DNA of 6,895 nucleotides. Source: Bacteroidota bacterium (GTDB taxonomy: Bacteria; Bacteroidota; Bacteroidia; Flavobacteriales; Flavobacteriaceae). How positions within the stretch are numbered: the stretch's first letter is position 1; each line of letters opens with the position of its first letter. The notes under the pieces are model-generated. The model was not told the DNA's origin. It made no database searches and was given only the letters and a program-made list of their open reading frames with translations. Below are positions 6,156 to 6,895 of the stretch, one piece after another. A program made the translations under genes and the position numbers. The stretch lies in NCBI GenBank assembly GCA_024280815.1, contig JAJRPL010000166.1:1-6895 (forward strand), given 5' to 3'.

Positions 6156-6895
6156 GTATAGACTTAACTATATTAGGTTGTCATTCTGCTACACCGAGAA
6201 CCTTTGCACACCCAACCTCGCAATATTTAGAAATAAATAATAGGCGTTTTTTGATTGATTGTGGTGAAGGAACTCAAGTGCAACTCAGAAAATATAAAAT
6301 TAAATTTTCTGCGATTAACCATATTTTTATTTCTCATTTACATGGAGATCATTTTTTTGGTTTGATTGGCTTATTGTCAACCTTTGGTCTACTAAGTCGA
6401 AAAAATGATTTACATGTTTTTGGTCCTAAAGACCTTGAAAATATTATTCATACACAATTAAAAGCTTCCAATTCTTGGTTATCTTTTCAACTTATTTTTC
6501 ATGAACTTTCTAGCGATAAAAGTGAACTTATTTTTGAAGATGACAACGTTGAAGTATATACCATTCCTTTAGAGCATCGTGTATATACCAATGGTTTTTT
6601 ATTCAAAGAAAAAGTTGGAGAACGTAAATTAAATATTGAAGCCATTAAACAGGTTTCAGAAATTGAGATTTGCGATTATCAAAACTTAAAAAACGGTAAA
6701 GATTTCACGAAAGAAAATGGTCAAGTTATTTTAAATAAATCACTCACCTTCAACCCACTCAAACCTTTGAGCTATGCTTTTTGTAGTGACACCATTTATA
6801 AGCCTGAAATCACATCAATTATTAAAGAAGTAAATTTACTGTATCATGAAGCAACTTTTTTAAATGACAGGCAAGAAACAGCTGTAACAACAAAA
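6152..6895 (+). CDS. rnz: Ribonuclease Z, N-terminal 248 residues (cut by window edge)
   Basis: RNase Z is the metallo-beta-lactamase-fold endonuclease that removes the 3' trailer of pre-tRNAs in the cytoplasm. The frame opens at the ATG overlapping the preceding TGA and stays open for 248 codons to the right edge. The zinc-binding motif HLHGDH is at 62-67. H142 (in PLEHRVYTNGF) and D213 (in FCSDTIY) match the spacing of the B. subtilis metal ligands H63/H65/D67/H68, H140 and D211; the last ligand, near residue 270, lies beyond the window. ILGCHSATPR at 7-16 and FLIDCGEGTQVQLR at 33-46 are typical of the N-terminal beta-strands. Residues 150-195, including GERKLNIEAI, fit the flexible exosite arm that holds tRNA. 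The family length is about 300 residues, so around 50 are missing. Its position after the small secreted-protein gene, with translational overlap, suggests expression from the pyrR string. Confidence 0.96.
   Translation, partial: MSIDLTILGCHSATPRTFAHPTSQYLEINNRRFLIDCGEGTQVQLRKYKIKFSAINHIFISHLHGDHFFGLIGLLSTFGLLSRKNDLHVFGPKDLENIIHTQLKASNSWLSFQLIFHELSSDKSELIFEDDNVEVYTIPLEHRVYTNGFLFKEKVGERKLNIEAIKQVSEIEICDYQNLKNGKDFTKENGQVILNKSLTFNPLKPLSYAFCSDTIYKPEITSIIKEVNLLYHEATFLNDRQETAVTTK

Noticed and set aside
1..6895. Mobile element, CRISPR, tRNA or defence system
   Set aside because: No transposase, integrase, regular spacer array, tRNA-like cloverleaf or known defence domain was seen; all long frames have housekeeping or conserved flavobacterial character and similar base composition.

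Overview
The window looks like a stretch of a marine-type Flavobacteriaceae (Bacteroidota) chromosome. The support is strong A+T richness, a -7 element of the Bacteroidota form TAnnTTTG, near absence of Shine-Dalgarno sequences, a type IX secretion (T9SS) sorting domain, and protein sequences of clear flavobacterial character. The genus cannot be fixed from this sequence. The gene content is mostly housekeeping: no insertion sequence, phage gene, CRISPR array, tRNA or rRNA is visible.

The layout is two divergent gene strings separated by a 105-bp region (3828-3932) holding promoter-like and palindromic elements. Leftward (minus strand), in order of transcription: a 12-repeat TPR protein (3827-2382); a 100-bp gap with its own promoter-like element; two tandem DUF368 membrane proteins (2281-1355 and 1351-338); and the N-terminal part of shikimate dehydrogenase AroE (363 to beyond base 1), which overlaps the second DUF368 gene by 26 bp. 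DUF368 proteins have been linked to recycling of the undecaprenyl-phosphate lipid carrier (PopT), so this side holds envelope and precursor functions.

Rightward (plus strand): pyrR (3933-4481), pyrB (4478-5407), a small STAS-like protein of unknown function (5404-5736), a 119-residue secreted protein that is almost only a T9SS C-terminal sorting domain (5796-6155), and ribonuclease Z (6152 to beyond the right edge). pyrR/pyrB, pyrB/STAS-like and T9SS/rnz each join by a 4-base ATGA overlap, which suggests translational coupling. This string links pyrimidine synthesis to tRNA 3'-end processing, with two uncharacterised small proteins between them.

No clearly new large system is present. The points most worth a second look are the diverged tandem DUF368 pair, the cargo-less T9SS sorting-domain protein, and the STAS-like protein locked between pyrB and the rnz region.
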